Source: SABI01 sp963663665
GTDB lineage: Bacteria; Spirochaetota; Spirochaetia; Sphaerochaetales; Sphaerochaetaceae
DNA length: 64,000 nt
Assembly (NCBI GenBank): GCA_963663665.2
Contig: CAXXKP010000001.1
Coordinates: 992,001 to 1,056,000 of the forward strand
Reading direction: 5' to 3'
A program made the position numbers and the translations under genes. Each line of letters starts with the position of its first letter. Position 1 is the first letter of the stretch. Positions 9,564 through 18,985 of this stretch are shown here, in pieces. The notes under the pieces are model-generated. The model ran no database searches. It saw only the letters and a list, made by a program, of their open reading frames with translations, and had not been told where the DNA came from.

Positions 9564-10544
9564 TTAGAAAGTCTCCTCATTATTATAATACAAATTTCTA
9601 GCTGATTCGCTTTCCAGCCATTTTAATACACTTTGATCAAATTCTTTTGCAGAATAGTATCCTAATTTCTTTAGTCTCTCATTTCTAGCAGCTGTTTCTA
9701 TGATAATTGGGACATTCCTTCCAGGTTTTACAGGAATCACAAGTTTAGGAATCTCTATACCTAATAGATTTTCTTTCATCTCCTCACCAATTCTATCATA
9801 ATTTTTGGTTGAATCCCACTCTTCTAGATGAACCATTAACTGAACTTGTTTCTTATCTCTAATTGATCCAACTCCAAATAGGTTAGCAAGGTTAAGTATT
9901 CCTAGTCCTCTTACTTCCATATGGTGAGCAAGAGAGGGGTTTTCACCACTTCCTATAAGGAATGTGTCACTGATATTTCGTAACTTTACTGTATCATCAC
10001 TAATAAGTCGATGCCCTCTGTCAATAAGTTCTAGCGCTGTTTCACTTTTCCCAACTCCACTATCACCAAGGATTAGAACTCCTATACCATATACTTCTAC
10101 AAGGACACCATGAATTGTTATGGTATCTGCGAAGATTTCATCAAGCATTTGGATGAGACCTCTATTGAAATCTGCAGAATCAAGGTCAGTTTGGAGAATT
10201 GAGCAACCAGAGCGTTCTGCGATTTCAATAAAACGAAGACTAGGATTTCCTCCATCGCAAAAGATACAGGTAGGAACCGGGTAGCTAAAGAGTTTTTCAA
10301 GTGCTTGCAAGGTGTTTTCGGATTCTAGTTTTTTTAGATACTGTTGCTCACCTCTCCCAAATACTTGAATACTTTCGTAGCTGAATTCATCGAAGAAACC
10401 ACTGAGGGGAAGTCCTGGTCTACTTATTTTACTTGTGGTGAGCTCCCTTGATAATCCAGAGCGACCTGCGATACAGGTCAATTGGAGATGGTTGTGTTCC
10501 TTTAGATCTAAGTCTAATAAATCAAGAATTGAAAATGATGGCAT
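9564..10544 (-). CDS. hprK: HPr kinase/phosphorylase
   Basis: The bifunctional enzyme phosphorylates and dephosphorylates HPr at the regulatory serine in response to metabolic state. The 326-residue protein has an N-terminal regulatory domain and a C-terminal kinase domain. The Walker A motif is GDSGVGKSETALELI (about residues 158-172). The HprK signature EVRGLGILNLANLFG follows, and the C-terminal KPGRNVPIIIETAA block is present. It starts the hprK-ptsH-lexA-holA block, with a terminator for the upstream hpf gene between. Confidence 0.96.
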   Translation of the reverse strand: MPSFSILDLLDLDLKEHNHLQLTCIAGRSGLSRELTTSKISRPGLPLSGFFDEFSYESIQVFGRGEQQYLKKLESENTLQALEKLFSYPVPTCIFCDGGNPSLRFIEIAERSGCSILQTDLDSADFNRGLIQMLDEIFADTITIHGVLVEVYGIGVLILGDSGVGKSETALELIDRGHRLISDDTVKLRNISDTFLIGSGENPSLAHHMEVRGLGILNLANLFGVGSIRDKKQVQLMVHLEEWDSTKNYDRIGEEMKENLLGIEIPKLVIPVKPGRNVPIIIETAARNERLKKLGYYSAKEFDQSVLKWLESESARNLYYNNEETF

Positions 10545-10615
10545 ACAATCCTCCTAAAAGGGAGTATATCATACGCAACTAATTATGGGGAAGATAACGG
10601 CTTTCGAGATAGGTA

Positions 10616-10643
10616 TAAAAAAGCCTCAGCAAAACTGAGGCTT
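10616..10643 (-). terminator. Rho-independent terminator after hpf
   Basis: Perfect inverted repeat AAGCCTCAG / CTGAGGCTT with a 5-nt loop. On the minus strand it is followed by a run of T (A-run on the plus strand at about 10617-10622). It ends the hpf transcript, so hprK needs its own promoter in 10545-10615. Confidence 0.85.
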
Positions 10644-10663
10644 AGTATTATATGAATTTTAGG

Positions 10664-10960
10664 TCAATGATCTTGAATCTTTCCTTTTTCTTTCCTTGCA
10701 GTAGAATCAATCTTATCTATTAATAGTTCGATTCCTTCATACAATTCGTAGCATTCAGTGCTGACCATTTTTACTAGTCCCCAAGAGAAGTGAATCTTTG
10801 CTTCGAGACTATACCCCTGTCCTACATGCTCCTTGTTCACAGTAATCGTTAGGTCATGAATGAATTTTTCTGCAAAAGCTATCTTTTCAAGCTTTTTCTC
10901 AAAAAATTCACGAGTTGTGTCGCTCACATTGTAATGGATTCCTTTGATTTCTAAATTCAT
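10664..10960 (-). CDS. hpf: Ribosome hibernation promoting factor (short form)
   Basis: A 98-residue protein of the RaiA/HPF (sigma-54 modulation protein) family, which binds the 30S decoding centre in stationary phase. The N terminus LEIKGIHYNVSDTTREFFEKKLEKI and the later VNKEHVGQGYSLEAKIHFSWG block match the family. It is the short form, without the C-terminal dimerisation domain. Its position downstream of rpoN is the classic genomic location, though here a 524 bp gap separates them. A strong terminator follows it. A good ribosome-binding site (AAGGAGGG on the minus strand) precedes the ATG. Confidence 0.9.
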   Translation of the reverse strand: MNLEIKGIHYNVSDTTREFFEKKLEKIAFAEKFIHDLTITVNKEHVGQGYSLEAKIHFSWGLVKMVSTECYELYEGIELLIDKIDSTARKEKGKIQDH

Positions 10961-11484
10961 AGGCCCTCCTTAAAACAGATCCTATATTAAGGATAAGAGA
11001 GTCATAATAAAAAGTCAAATCAATTACCCCAACATTTTCTAAAAGCAAGAATTTTACATTAAATAGTTTAAATCATTATATATATGTGTTTTACATCCGA
11101 TTAAACTTAGGAGAATAATTTCTGATGGCTAGTTGAAATTGAGATAATAAAAAAGTATATAGTACTTTATAGTGAGGATTTAGATACTTCGATATAGTCT
11201 ATATTTTCAATTTTTTCATTTTTTTTAAATATGTAATACCCTTGTGAGAAATGATATATTTTTGAAGCTAACTTTTTTGAGTATTGGAGTCCGTCATTTC
11301 AAGCAAACCTCGTTGAAAAGGGTTGTTAAAGCAGCCTTGTAGTTCCCTGTTCTGATTGATTATCCTAGAACTTCTAACAATTTAGATGTGTTTTTGCTGG
11401 AGAACATGCTCTAAGAATAATCTATCAAATCGTATTTAAAGTATCGTGAATCTTTTCATAGATTTGACTATGGAATTGTAGGTG
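10961..11484. other. Gene-free interval between rpoN and hpf
   Basis: No convincing gene lies in these 524 bp. The part next to hpf should hold its promoter (leftward). The stretch 11280-11460 has slightly less AT-rich sequence and a short plus-strand frame with stops that could be a decayed coding fragment, but it is not identifiable. No repeat or RNA gene was recognised. Confidence 0.4.
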
Positions 11485-12888
11485 TTACCTTTGATATGAG
11501 GATTCGATATTAAGTTCTTTTCTATATTTACTTACTGTTCTTCTTGCTATTTGAATTCCTTCATTTTGCAACATATCTGATATTTTTTGATCACTTAGAG
11601 GCTTATTTCCACTATGGTTTTTGATAATTTCTTCTACTTTCCCTTTTACAGCAGTCTTAGATATTTCACCACTTTCAGTGCTTGAAGCTGATAGGGCTGA
11701 ACTGAATAGGTCTTTTATTGGAATAATTCCCCAGTCTGTATCGATATATTTACCCATTACAGCACGCGAGATAGTTGTCTCGTGTAAGTTCAATCGTGTC
11801 GATATATCTTTGTAGGTAAGAGGACGTAACGCTTTCGGTCCTTGTAAAAAGAATTGATATTGCTCTTCTAGAAGGATTAACCCAATTTTCTTGATGGTCT
11901 CATATCTCATTGCAACGCTAGAGATCAATTGGTTAGCAGTTTTAATTGACTCTTTGATATAATTAAGAGTCTCTTTATAATATGGATCGTCTTTGTTCCC
12001 TGCCAGGTTTGAGAAATTTTCATCTATAATAAGTTCAGGGATTGCCCCTTTATTAAGAACGAGCTGTAATCTACCTTCAATATTTCTTACTCTTAATTCA
12101 GGGATGATATACTGCGTTTCTCTTGTATCGAATTGGCTAGCAGGGAATGGGCTAAGGGTTTTTATGTAGTCATAGAGAAGTTCAACAGTATCCTCATCAA
12201 CATTGAGAATCTTGGCTATTTCTTTAAACTTACCCATTTTTAATCGTTCAAGATGGTCAAAGATTAATCTCTCAACTATTTCAAGATCAGAAGAGGTGAG
12301 TTTATCTATTTTCGCTTGAAGGAGAAGTGATTCTCTAAAATCTTTTACAGCAATTCCAGGAGGATCGAATGATTGTACTATTTCAAGAGCTCTACTAAGT
12401 TCTTTTCGTTTATTCGAAGGTACAAGGCTAGCGATTTCATTATTGTGAAACCCATTACGGTCTAGATTACTAATAATAAGTTGAGCGAGACGGTATTCTT
12501 CTTCACATAGAGAGAGACAGCCTAATTGAGTTAATAAATGTTCTTGAAGTGATTCACTTGTACTAAGAGCACCTTCAATGAACTGTTGATTATTATCACT
12601 TGCATTCTGATCATAGGATGAAGATAATCGAGTATAATCACTACCATAGCTACTTTTGTCGCTATAATCGTCTGCTATTGTACCTTTATTCGATGTTGCA
12701 GAAAGTCTTTCAATAGAGATATTTTTTTCAGATGGGATTTCTAAAGCAGGGTTTTGTTCAATTTCATTTCGGATTCGTTGCTGCAATTCTAGATTGCTCA
12801 TTGCCAATACTTCAAAGGTTTGAATGAGTTGTGGAGAGAGACTAAGCTGTTGTTTAAGTGCGTGTTGGAGGGTTAATGATGTATCCAC
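11485..12888 (-). CDS. rpoN: RNA polymerase sigma-54 factor
   Basis: Sigma-54 directs transcription from -24/-12 promoters with AAA+ activators. The 467-residue protein has region I (LQHALKQQLSLSPQLIQTFEVLAMSNLELQQRI), an acidic Ser/Asn-rich linker (residues about 70-100), the core-binding region, the HTH, and the terminal RpoN box IARRTVSKYRKEL. It is complete. Its start overlaps or abuts the lptB stop at 12888. The lptB-rpoN adjacency is conserved across many diderms. Confidence 0.96.
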   Translation of the reverse strand: MDTSLTLQHALKQQLSLSPQLIQTFEVLAMSNLELQQRIRNEIEQNPALEIPSEKNISIERLSATSNKGTIADDYSDKSSYGSDYTRLSSSYDQNASDNNQQFIEGALSTSESLQEHLLTQLGCLSLCEEEYRLAQLIISNLDRNGFHNNEIASLVPSNKRKELSRALEIVQSFDPPGIAVKDFRESLLLQAKIDKLTSSDLEIVERLIFDHLERLKMGKFKEIAKILNVDEDTVELLYDYIKTLSPFPASQFDTRETQYIIPELRVRNIEGRLQLVLNKGAIPELIIDENFSNLAGNKDDPYYKETLNYIKESIKTANQLISSVAMRYETIKKIGLILLEEQYQFFLQGPKALRPLTYKDISTRLNLHETTISRAVMGKYIDTDWGIIPIKDLFSSALSASSTESGEISKTAVKGKVEEIIKNHSGNKPLSDQKISDMLQNEGIQIARRTVSKYRKELNIESSYQR

Positions 12889-13640
12889 TATATCTCCCCA
12901 TGGGTGAAATCTTCTCCAAAATAGAGTCTAATTGCCTCGGTATTTGCTAATAAGTCTTGTCTTGATCCACTAGCGAGCAATTTCCCCTCATGGATGATAT
13001 ATCCTTTGTGGGTAATGCTGAGAGTGTCCCGAACGTTATGGTCGGTGAGGAGGATTCCAATTCCTTTTGTAGATAGATTTGATATAATCATTTTAATTTC
13101 ATATACAGCTTTAGGGTCTATACCAGCGAATGGCTCATCTAATAAGAGAAACTTGGGATCGCTTGCAAGGGCTCTTGCTATTTCGGTTCTTCTTCTCTCC
13201 CCACCACTTAAGGTATACCCATATTGGTTTTTCACATCATAAATACCAAATTCATCAAGTAGTTGTTTTACCAGATCTTTTTTGTCTTTTTTTGATAAAT
13301 CACTTCGAGTGTCAGCGACGAGGGCCACATTTTTTTCTACAGATAATTTCCTGAATATTGATGGTTCTTGGGGTAGGTAGGAGAGCCCTCGAGTACTTCT
13401 TTGGTACATTGGAAGGTGCGTTACATCTTCTCCCTCTATCCTGATCCTTCCACTATTTGCTTTGATGAAACCAACAATCATGTAGAAGATAGTTGTTTTA
13501 CCAGCTCCATTTGGTCCTAACAACCCAATTATTTCTCCTTTATTCATCGCAAAAGAGATATCATTTACTACTCGTTTCTTTCCATAATGTTTAACGAGGT
13601 GTTCTATCACAAGACCTTTTTGTATATCATTATTCATTGA
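12888..13640 (-). CDS. lptB: LPS export ABC transporter ATPase
   Basis: LptB powers extraction of lipopolysaccharide-like lipids from the inner membrane with LptFG. It has Walker A GPNGAGKTTIFYMI, a Q-loop, the ABC signature LSGGERRRTEIARAL, Walker B FLLLDEPFAGIDP and the switch His in LLTDHNVRDTL. The ATG at 13640 is chosen (about 250 residues) because it overlaps the end of lptA and matches LptB N termini; upstream extension into lptA is unlikely. It is coupled to lptA upstream and rpoN downstream. Confidence 0.95.
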   Translation of the reverse strand, partial: SMNNDIQKGLVIEHLVKHYGKKRVVNDISFAMNKGEIIGLLGPNGAGKTTIFYMIVGFIKANSGRIRIEGEDVTHLPMYQRSTRGLSYLPQEPSIFRKLSVEKNVALVADTRSDLSKKDKKDLVKQLLDEFGIYDVKNQYGYTLSGGERRRTEIARALASDPKFLLLDEPFAGIDPKAVYEIKMIISNLSTKGIGILLTDHNVRDTLSITHKGYIIHEGKLLASGSRQDLLANTEAIRLYFGEDFTHGEI

Positions 13641-14268
13641 TAGACCCGCTAATTTCACCACTCATGGTAATCTCATTTGTTGAGAGATTCACTATGGTTA
13701 TAGATGAGGAATATGTGTCCCCGTTATAGCTTGTAAAAGCATCTCCTATAATACTTACCATCTCTTTTTCTCTGTTATATTCGATGCTGTTACCTTTTAA
13801 AATCATTATACCATCGTCTGTATTACGATGAATTGATGCTGAAACCTGTAGTGTCATGTTCCCTGTTGCACTATCATAGTTTAGAAATGCGCCACTTGCG
13901 ATTAGTTCATTATCTAGATCTTCAATCTCTACCCATCCATCAACAAGTAACGTATTTTGCTCTCGGTCGAAACTAATTCTATTGCTTTTTATAATTATAT
14001 TTTTCTCACTATCTTTAATGGTGACTTTGTCAGTTCCCGTAAGAAATCGAGCATTAGGCCCAATAAGTTCAATAGTTTGAGCGCTTAAGGTGATAGGCCC
14101 AGATTGAATTAGTGCTCCCTGAGTTAAACTGATTGCTTCTTTCCCTTCAATCATCACAGCTTTAGTGTATCCACCTTTAAAACTGATTGGATCTACTGCG
14201 CTCAACATTGAAAGAGTTGATAGAGTAAGAATGATGAGACCTGAAATACGCATTCTTTTATTAATCAT
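13630..14268 (-). CDS. lptA: LptA-like periplasmic lipid-transport bridge protein (OstA domain)
   Basis: A roughly 212-residue exported protein with a signal peptide (RISGLIILTLSTLSMLSA) and a repetitive beta-strand region typical of the OstA/LptA jelly-roll fold, which forms the periplasmic bridge for LPS transport. Alternating beta segments such as KGGYTKAVMIEGKEAISLTQ and later VSIIGDAFTSYNGDTYSS support this. The ATG at 14268 has an AGGGAG site upstream and overlaps the lptC stop by a few bases, so it is preferred to a start further upstream inside lptC. The genes lptC-lptA-lptB form an overlapping operon. Confidence 0.85.
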   Translation of the reverse strand: MINKRMRISGLIILTLSTLSMLSAVDPISFKGGYTKAVMIEGKEAISLTQGALIQSGPITLSAQTIELIGPNARFLTGTDKVTIKDSEKNIIIKSNRISFDREQNTLLVDGWVEIEDLDNELIASGAFLNYDSATGNMTLQVSASIHRNTDDGIMILKGNSIEYNREKEMVSIIGDAFTSYNGDTYSSSITIVNLSTNEITMSGEISGSINE

Positions 14269-14806
14269 AATTAAGTACTCCCTCTTCCAATTCTGAAAAC
14301 TCAAAGATCTTTTTCTCAATATTTCCTTGAAAACCTTTTCCCTTTAGTATATCACCTTTTTTATTACTTAAGGTAATTACCTCATTCTCTTTCCCTTTCA
14401 CAACGAATAAATCACTATTATAGGTGATACTCATCCCCTCTATCGTAAGTTCATCAGGATAGATGGTAAACGAGACAGAATTTTGCAACTCGAGATCATT
14501 GGTCTGGGTATTTATTTCACCTTCACCAAATGTTCCCTCAAGGATAATTTCTTTGTTTCTATTGTATTGGACAAAAGATGCATTATGTATATAGGTTTTA
14601 TTGATCTCTTTATAGATTTCAATTATTTCCCCTTGTACAAAGATAGGGCTATTATCTCCTCGTGATACTTTATATGTTGCATTTTCTAAATGGATGTCGG
14701 GGTAAGCAATTCCTCTAGAATTCTCTATAGGAGATTCTTCATCAATAGCACAGGAGAAAAAAAGAAAAGAGGTCATTAAAATGAGGAATGGCATGAAAAA
14801 TTTCAC
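14261..14806 (-). CDS. lptC: LptC-like lipoprotein
   Basis: A 181-residue protein with a lipoprotein signal ending in LFFSC (lipobox, cysteine near residue 19), followed by OstA-like beta structure. LptC normally anchors the LptA bridge to the inner membrane with a transmembrane helix; a lipid-anchored form is seen in several non-proteobacterial diderms. Assignment rests on fold pattern and its position directly upstream of lptA and lptB. Confidence 0.75.
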   Translation of the reverse strand: MKFFMPFLILMTSFLFFSCAIDEESPIENSRGIAYPDIHLENATYKVSRGDNSPIFVQGEIIEIYKEINKTYIHNASFVQYNRNKEIILEGTFGEGEINTQTNDLELQNSVSFTIYPDELTIEGMSITYNSDLFVVKGKENEVITLSNKKGDILKGKGFQGNIEKKIFEFSELEEGVLNYD

Positions 14807-14807
14807 A

Positions 14808-15224
14808 TCAGTCCTCTGTTTTCATAATCTTTGTTATTTCAGGAGTATACTGAGAGGATTTAATTTTACTAAACATTCCGCTTAAGAAGAACCCAAAAGC
14901 AATCCCAGCCACTCCAATGAGGATATGGATAATCTCTTGTGAAGAGGGAAATAGAGTTGCTCCTAGATAGTATCCAACAGGGAATAGAATTAGGGGAACC
15001 ATAAGCGTGATAAATCCAGCAAATATTGTTTTTCCAGGGGGTAGGTAAAGTTCTACCATATCGCCTTTATGTAAGGGTTGTTTACTTGAATTACGTGCGG
15101 TAAAGGTTTTTCCTTTCGTGGAACAAAGAGCTCCTGCTTGGCAACTTTCGCATGCTGAGGTATTACAGGATACGATAACATGTGAATTATTTTTTATAGT
15201 TATAACTTGTGCAATTTCGTACAT
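14808..15224 (-). CDS. RseC/MucC-family membrane protein
   Basis: A 138-residue protein of the SoxR-reducing system / RseC family. The N-terminal cytoplasmic domain carries a cysteine cluster (CNTSACESCQAGALC, residues about 20-34) that may bind a cofactor. Two transmembrane helices follow (about 72-93 and 100-120). In spirochaetes and other anaerobes, RseC relatives often accompany Rnf electron-transport genes, but none is seen here. It is separated by single base pairs from the genes on either side, so it is in the same transcription unit as ymdB-like and lptC. Confidence 0.85.
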   Translation of the reverse strand: MYEIAQVITIKNNSHVIVSCNTSACESCQAGALCSTKGKTFTARNSSKQPLHKGDMVELYLPPGKTIFAGFITLMVPLILFPVGYYLGATLFPSSQEIIHILIGVAGIAFGFFLSGMFSKIKSSQYTPEITKIMKTED

Positions 15225-15225
15225 T

Positions 15226-16038
15226 TTATATTTCTCCTAACTTATCAGGGTTATCAACTTTATATTTTATTGTTTCTATTGAAACAGTTTTTGCGGAATC
15301 ATCGATCTCAACAATAACCCCTTGAGCTTCTAATACTCCAAAATTCTCAATACTTCTTGATGGTACTTGGGTAATAAATCGGGTAATTTCATTCTTTGCT
15401 TCAAACCCTCCAACCCCACTTATACTTCCACACATCCCATTATCAGTAATCATGGCCGTCGATAGTCCCAATAGACGAGCATCTGCGGTGAGTACTTTTG
15501 TATGGGTACCAATCATTGCTGCGATCCTTCCATCTACATGAAAAGCCATTGTATTCTTTTCAGCTGTAGTAGAAGCATGGAATTGAAGGAAAATAGCATC
15601 CGTATCGTTCTTTAATCTATCTATAAGGGAATTAATGATAATATAAGGGTTCGATACACTAATCCTAGAAAATTCAGAAGTACCGAGGAGGGTGATGAAC
15701 CCTAATTTCTTCCCATTTACTTCAACTATTTTATATCCTTTCCCGGGGCTACTACTAGGGAAATTTGCAGGGCGAATGATTTTACTGTTTCGATCAATAG
15801 ATTCAACCATGTCTTTTTTAAAGAAGGTTTTTTCTCCTGTCGTGATAAGATCTATTCCACTTTTTAATAATTGTATAGCATGTATATGCCCAATCCCAAA
15901 CCCATTGGTAGCCCCTTCACCATTTGCAACAGTGAAGTCAATGTGATATTCTTCTTTAAGGCTTTTTAACCCTTTTTTTATAACATGTATTCCTGGTTTT
16001 CCGACTATTTCACCTAGAAATAAAATTCTTGTATTCAT
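15226..16038 (-). CDS. YmdB-family metallophosphoesterase
   Basis: A 270-residue protein of the TIGR00282/YmdB family, dinuclear-metal phosphodiesterases acting on cyclic nucleotides such as 2',3'-cAMP in Bacillus. It begins RILFLGEIVGKPGIHVIKKGL, corresponding to the family's GDIVGxxGR start. It also has VANGEGATNGFGIG (the metal-binding N-GENA equivalent), FLQFHASTTAEKNTMAFHVDGR and a GTHTKV motif. The ATG at 16038 is preferred to an upstream TTG because it gives the usual length. It is the first gene of the long leftward block. Confidence 0.9.
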   Translation of the reverse strand: MNTRILFLGEIVGKPGIHVIKKGLKSLKEEYHIDFTVANGEGATNGFGIGHIHAIQLLKSGIDLITTGEKTFFKKDMVESIDRNSKIIRPANFPSSSPGKGYKIVEVNGKKLGFITLLGTSEFSRISVSNPYIIINSLIDRLKNDTDAIFLQFHASTTAEKNTMAFHVDGRIAAMIGTHTKVLTADARLLGLSTAMITDNGMCGSISGVGGFEAKNEITRFITQVPSRSIENFGVLEAQGVIVEIDDSAKTVSIETIKYKVDNPDKLGEI

Positions 16039-16138
16039 AACTTCTACTTTAGAGTTCTTTTCAACCTTTTTCAAGTTTACTTGCTTCCTTTTTATTCATG
16101 TCTTAGAATCAAACTATACTTCGAATTGGAGGTTATAG

Positions 16139-18241
16139 ATGAAACGACAATTTCTAGCAAATTTATTTCAATACATTATGAGTAACTACTATATGGGACT
16201 TAGAGAAATACCTCCTCAGATTGTTCATCAATTGCAACATCTATATCCAACTCCAAACGAGATACTCGATAAGATGAGTGATAGTGAGAAGATATCTCTA
16301 ATAGCTGGGGTAAAAAACTTTTGTATTCCACAAATTGATTCTCAGAATCTTCCTCCAGTGTGGATGAGTGATGCTTCAAGTGGGGTTCGTGGTGTTGATG
16401 CCGATGTCACATCATTTCCAGCTGTCGTAGCAATGGGTGCAACTTTTAATAAGGACCTAGTGCGAAAGGCAGCTGAGGTCATTGCTAAAGAGTGTCGTGC
16501 TGTAGGGGTTTCAATTATTTTAGCACCAGGGGTGAATATTGCTCGAGTTCCAATCAATGGAAGGAATTTTGAATATTTCGGTGAAGATCCATATCTGACA
16601 AAAACGCTAGCACTTTCCTATGTACAAGGTGCTCAAAGTAAGGGTGTTGGGGTAACAGTAAAACATTTCGCCTGTAATAACAGTGAATATGATAGGCATA
16701 AAAGTAACTCGGTTGTAGATGAGAGAACATTGCGAGAGATATATCTCCCTTCTTTCCAAACTTGTGTTGAAGGTGGTGCTGTTGGAATCATGACGAGCTA
16801 TAACCAAGTAAATGGTGAATATGCAAGTGAAAATTCACATCTTATTTCCCAAATATTACGTAAAGAATGGAACTATAAGTACATGGTCGTTAGTGATTGG
16901 AACAGTCTTTATTCAAAAGATGCCTCATTAGCTCATGGTGTTGACATTGAAATGCCAGGAAGAAAATATTTTCCAGATCCCCAAAGTGTGCTTAACCATG
17001 AACAAAAAGAATCTGTCGATGAGAAAGTATTACATATTTTAAACTCTATTGATGTTATTGGTGCATATAAGAGAGATTTAATAGATAGAAGAAGTTTCCT
17101 TAAGACAAAACAGAATGAAAGTGTTGCTCTTTCCTTGGCTAAAGAGTCGCTTGTTTTATTAAAAAATGAGAAGGTTCTTCCTTTAACTTCAAGAAAAATG
17201 AAACAAATTGCGATTGTTGGTAGATTTGCAACTAAGGAACCCACTGGTGGAGGTGGTTCTAGTTTTATTAAACAGAATTATCCAGGGGTATCTATTGAGA
17301 AAGAACTTCAAGAGTCTTATCCCAATTGTACAGTAAAGAGTTTTGGCAAAAAATGGTATAAGAGTCGAGAGATTTCTCAGTTTGTGAGTTCTTGTGATGC
17401 AGTTATTGTGAACGTCGGTTTTAACCATGTAGATGAAAGTGAAGCTTATGACAGGAAGTGGTCTTTAATTCCTTCTGATATAGAAGACATTATTCATGCA
17501 AGTAAGATGAACAGTAAAACTATTGTAGTAGTTCACGCAGGTGGAGCTATAGAAATGCCTTCCTGGTTTCAGCTGCCTCATGCTATTATCTATAGCTGGT
17601 ATTTAGGCTCATATTCTGCTTCTGCTATTAAAAGCCTAATCTTTGGTGAATTTAGTCCTAGTGGGAAGCTCCCTTTTACAATTGGATCTAAGTTAGAAGA
17701 TTACTCTTCAATGAAAGGGTACCCAAAAAATCACGATAAAATCTCCTTTAGAAGAATTGCAGTTGGGCAAGGTAAACCACATGTAAGGTCTATAATGGAT
17801 ATTCATTATCATGAGAAGTTGATGGTAGGATACCGTCAGTTTGATACTATTGGACCTAATCCTCTTTTCCCTTTTGGTTTCGGATTAAGTTATTCTTCAT
17901 TTTCGTATGATAATTTGGTTGTGGAAAGAAAAGATGATACTTTTACTATTACATGCTCTATTACAAATAGTGGTGATAAATTAGCGAGTGAAGTTCCTCA
18001 ACTTTATCTAAGAGCAAAGGAATTTAGTCGTGAAAGACCTTTTCAACAATTAAAGGGCTTCACAAAAATCTCTTTAAAGTCAAAGGAGACGAAAGAAGTT
18101 TCATTTGTTTTAAGTAAAGAAGATTTTTCATATTGGGATGAGCAGATGAATGGTTGGATGGTAGATAAAGATTCTTTTATTATCTGTATTGGGTCTTCTT
18201 CAAGAGATATTCGACTCGAAAGTGAAGAAATATCATTATAA
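16139..18241 (+). CDS. Glycoside hydrolase family 3 beta-glucosidase
   Basis: The 700-residue protein has the full three-domain GH3 layout: TIM-barrel domain, alpha/beta sandwich, and a C-terminal fibronectin-III-like domain. The nucleophile motif is MVVSDWNSL (Asp near residue 253), with KHFACNNSEYDRH and GRNFEYFGEDP upstream. The sandwich domain carries the NVGFNHVDESEAYDRKW region, and FPFGFGLSYSSFSYD leads to the Fn3-like end. No signal peptide is seen, so it is probably cytoplasmic and acts on imported oligosaccharides. It is monocistronic, with a terminator 5 bp downstream. Confidence 0.93.
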   Translation: MKRQFLANLFQYIMSNYYMGLREIPPQIVHQLQHLYPTPNEILDKMSDSEKISLIAGVKNFCIPQIDSQNLPPVWMSDASSGVRGVDADVTSFPAVVAMGATFNKDLVRKAAEVIAKECRAVGVSIILAPGVNIARVPINGRNFEYFGEDPYLTKTLALSYVQGAQSKGVGVTVKHFACNNSEYDRHKSNSVVDERTLREIYLPSFQTCVEGGAVGIMTSYNQVNGEYASENSHLISQILRKEWNYKYMVVSDWNSLYSKDASLAHGVDIEMPGRKYFPDPQSVLNHEQKESVDEKVLHILNSIDVIGAYKRDLIDRRSFLKTKQNESVALSLAKESLVLLKNEKVLPLTSRKMKQIAIVGRFATKEPTGGGGSSFIKQNYPGVSIEKELQESYPNCTVKSFGKKWYKSREISQFVSSCDAVIVNVGFNHVDESEAYDRKWSLIPSDIEDIIHASKMNSKTIVVVHAGGAIEMPSWFQLPHAIIYSWYLGSYSASAIKSLIFGEFSPSGKLPFTIGSKLEDYSSMKGYPKNHDKISFRRIAVGQGKPHVRSIMDIHYHEKLMVGYRQFDTIGPNPLFPFGFGLSYSSFSYDNLVVERKDDTFTITCSITNSGDKLASEVPQLYLRAKEFSRERPFQQLKGFTKISLKSKETKEVSFVLSKEDFSYWDEQMNGWMVDKDSFIICIGSSSRDIRLESEEISL

Positions 18242-18245
18242 TTAA

Positions 18246-18275
18246 AATGCCCTAAAGAAATTTCTCTAGGGCATT
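18246..18275. terminator. Bidirectional terminator between the GH3 gene and tpx
   Basis: Long inverted repeat AATGCCCTA / TAGGGCATT, extended inside by AGAAA/TTTCT. It lies between convergent genes and can serve both. Confidence 0.8.
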
Positions 18276-18293
18276 ATTACAAGCTATAAATTT

Positions 18294-18782
18294 TTATTTC
18301 TTAAGAGCATCTAATGCTGCTTCGTAATTAGGGTGATTTGTTACTTCACTTACATACTCAACATACGTGACTTTATTAGATTCATCGAGGAGAAATATAG
18401 AACGAGCAATGAGACCTACATTTGGTAGGTAGGTTCCAAATGCGTGTGAAAAACTACGATCTTTATAGTCACTTACAGTCACTACATTTTTTATCCCATG
18501 AGCTCCACACCATCGCGCTTGAGCGAAGGGTAGGTCCATTGAAACAGTTAATACTGTTACATCTGGATATTTTGTTGCTTCTTCATTGAACCGCCTAACT
18601 TCGGCATCACATACTGAAGTGTCGAGTGATGGAACGGCAACGATTAGCTTTTTTCCCTTTACATCACTAAGTTTAAATGGACTCAAATCGTTATGTACAG
18701 CTGTAAAATCAGTAATGGTATCCCCAACATGGACTTCATGTCCGCCAAGTTCTACTTCATTACCTGCAAATGTTACTTTCAT
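18294..18782 (-). CDS. tpx: Thiol peroxidase
   Basis: Tpx is an atypical 2-Cys peroxiredoxin that reduces peroxides with thioredoxin. The 162-residue protein has the peroxidatic Cys in VPSLDTSVCDAEVRRF and the resolving Cys in FAQARWCGAHG, spaced as in the Tpx family. The ATG at 18782 has AAGGAAGG upstream and matches Tpx N termini; a longer in-frame start at 18845 would add residues absent from the family. It is the last chromosomal gene before the prophage. Confidence 0.95.
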   Translation of the reverse strand: MKVTFAGNEVELGGHEVHVGDTITDFTAVHNDLSPFKLSDVKGKKLIVAVPSLDTSVCDAEVRRFNEEATKYPDVTVLTVSMDLPFAQARWCGAHGIKNVVTVSDYKDRSFSHAFGTYLPNVGLIARSIFLLDESNKVTYVEYVSEVTNHPNYEAALDALKK

Positions 18783-18884
18783 TATATTACCTTCCTTAAG
18801 TAAGATATCCTTAAGATAGCTATGAAAAGAGAAATGGGCAATCATCTTTAGTTGACACTAACTGTTTCTTCACTATATTATTTT

Positions 18885-18902
18885 CAACATCGCCCAGATG
18901 GC
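18885..18902. repeat. attL core, left end of prophage
   Basis: The 18 bp sequence CAACATCGCCCAGATGGC occurs here and again at 58668-58685, where it overlaps the 5' end of tRNA-Leu. Flanking bases differ, as expected for a site-specific recombination core. The integrase gene lies 117 bp to the right. Confidence 0.88.
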
Positions 18903-18985
18903 TTTATTTACTATTTGCGTTAATTCGTATAGAGCTTTATAATATAACGACATACAGTTGCTTTTAGAAATTGTTCTTTATGGAT

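Noticed and set aside
8669..10600. LexA operator upstream of lexA or hprK
   Set aside because: No convincing palindrome could be recognised by eye; the motif in this lineage is not known to me.
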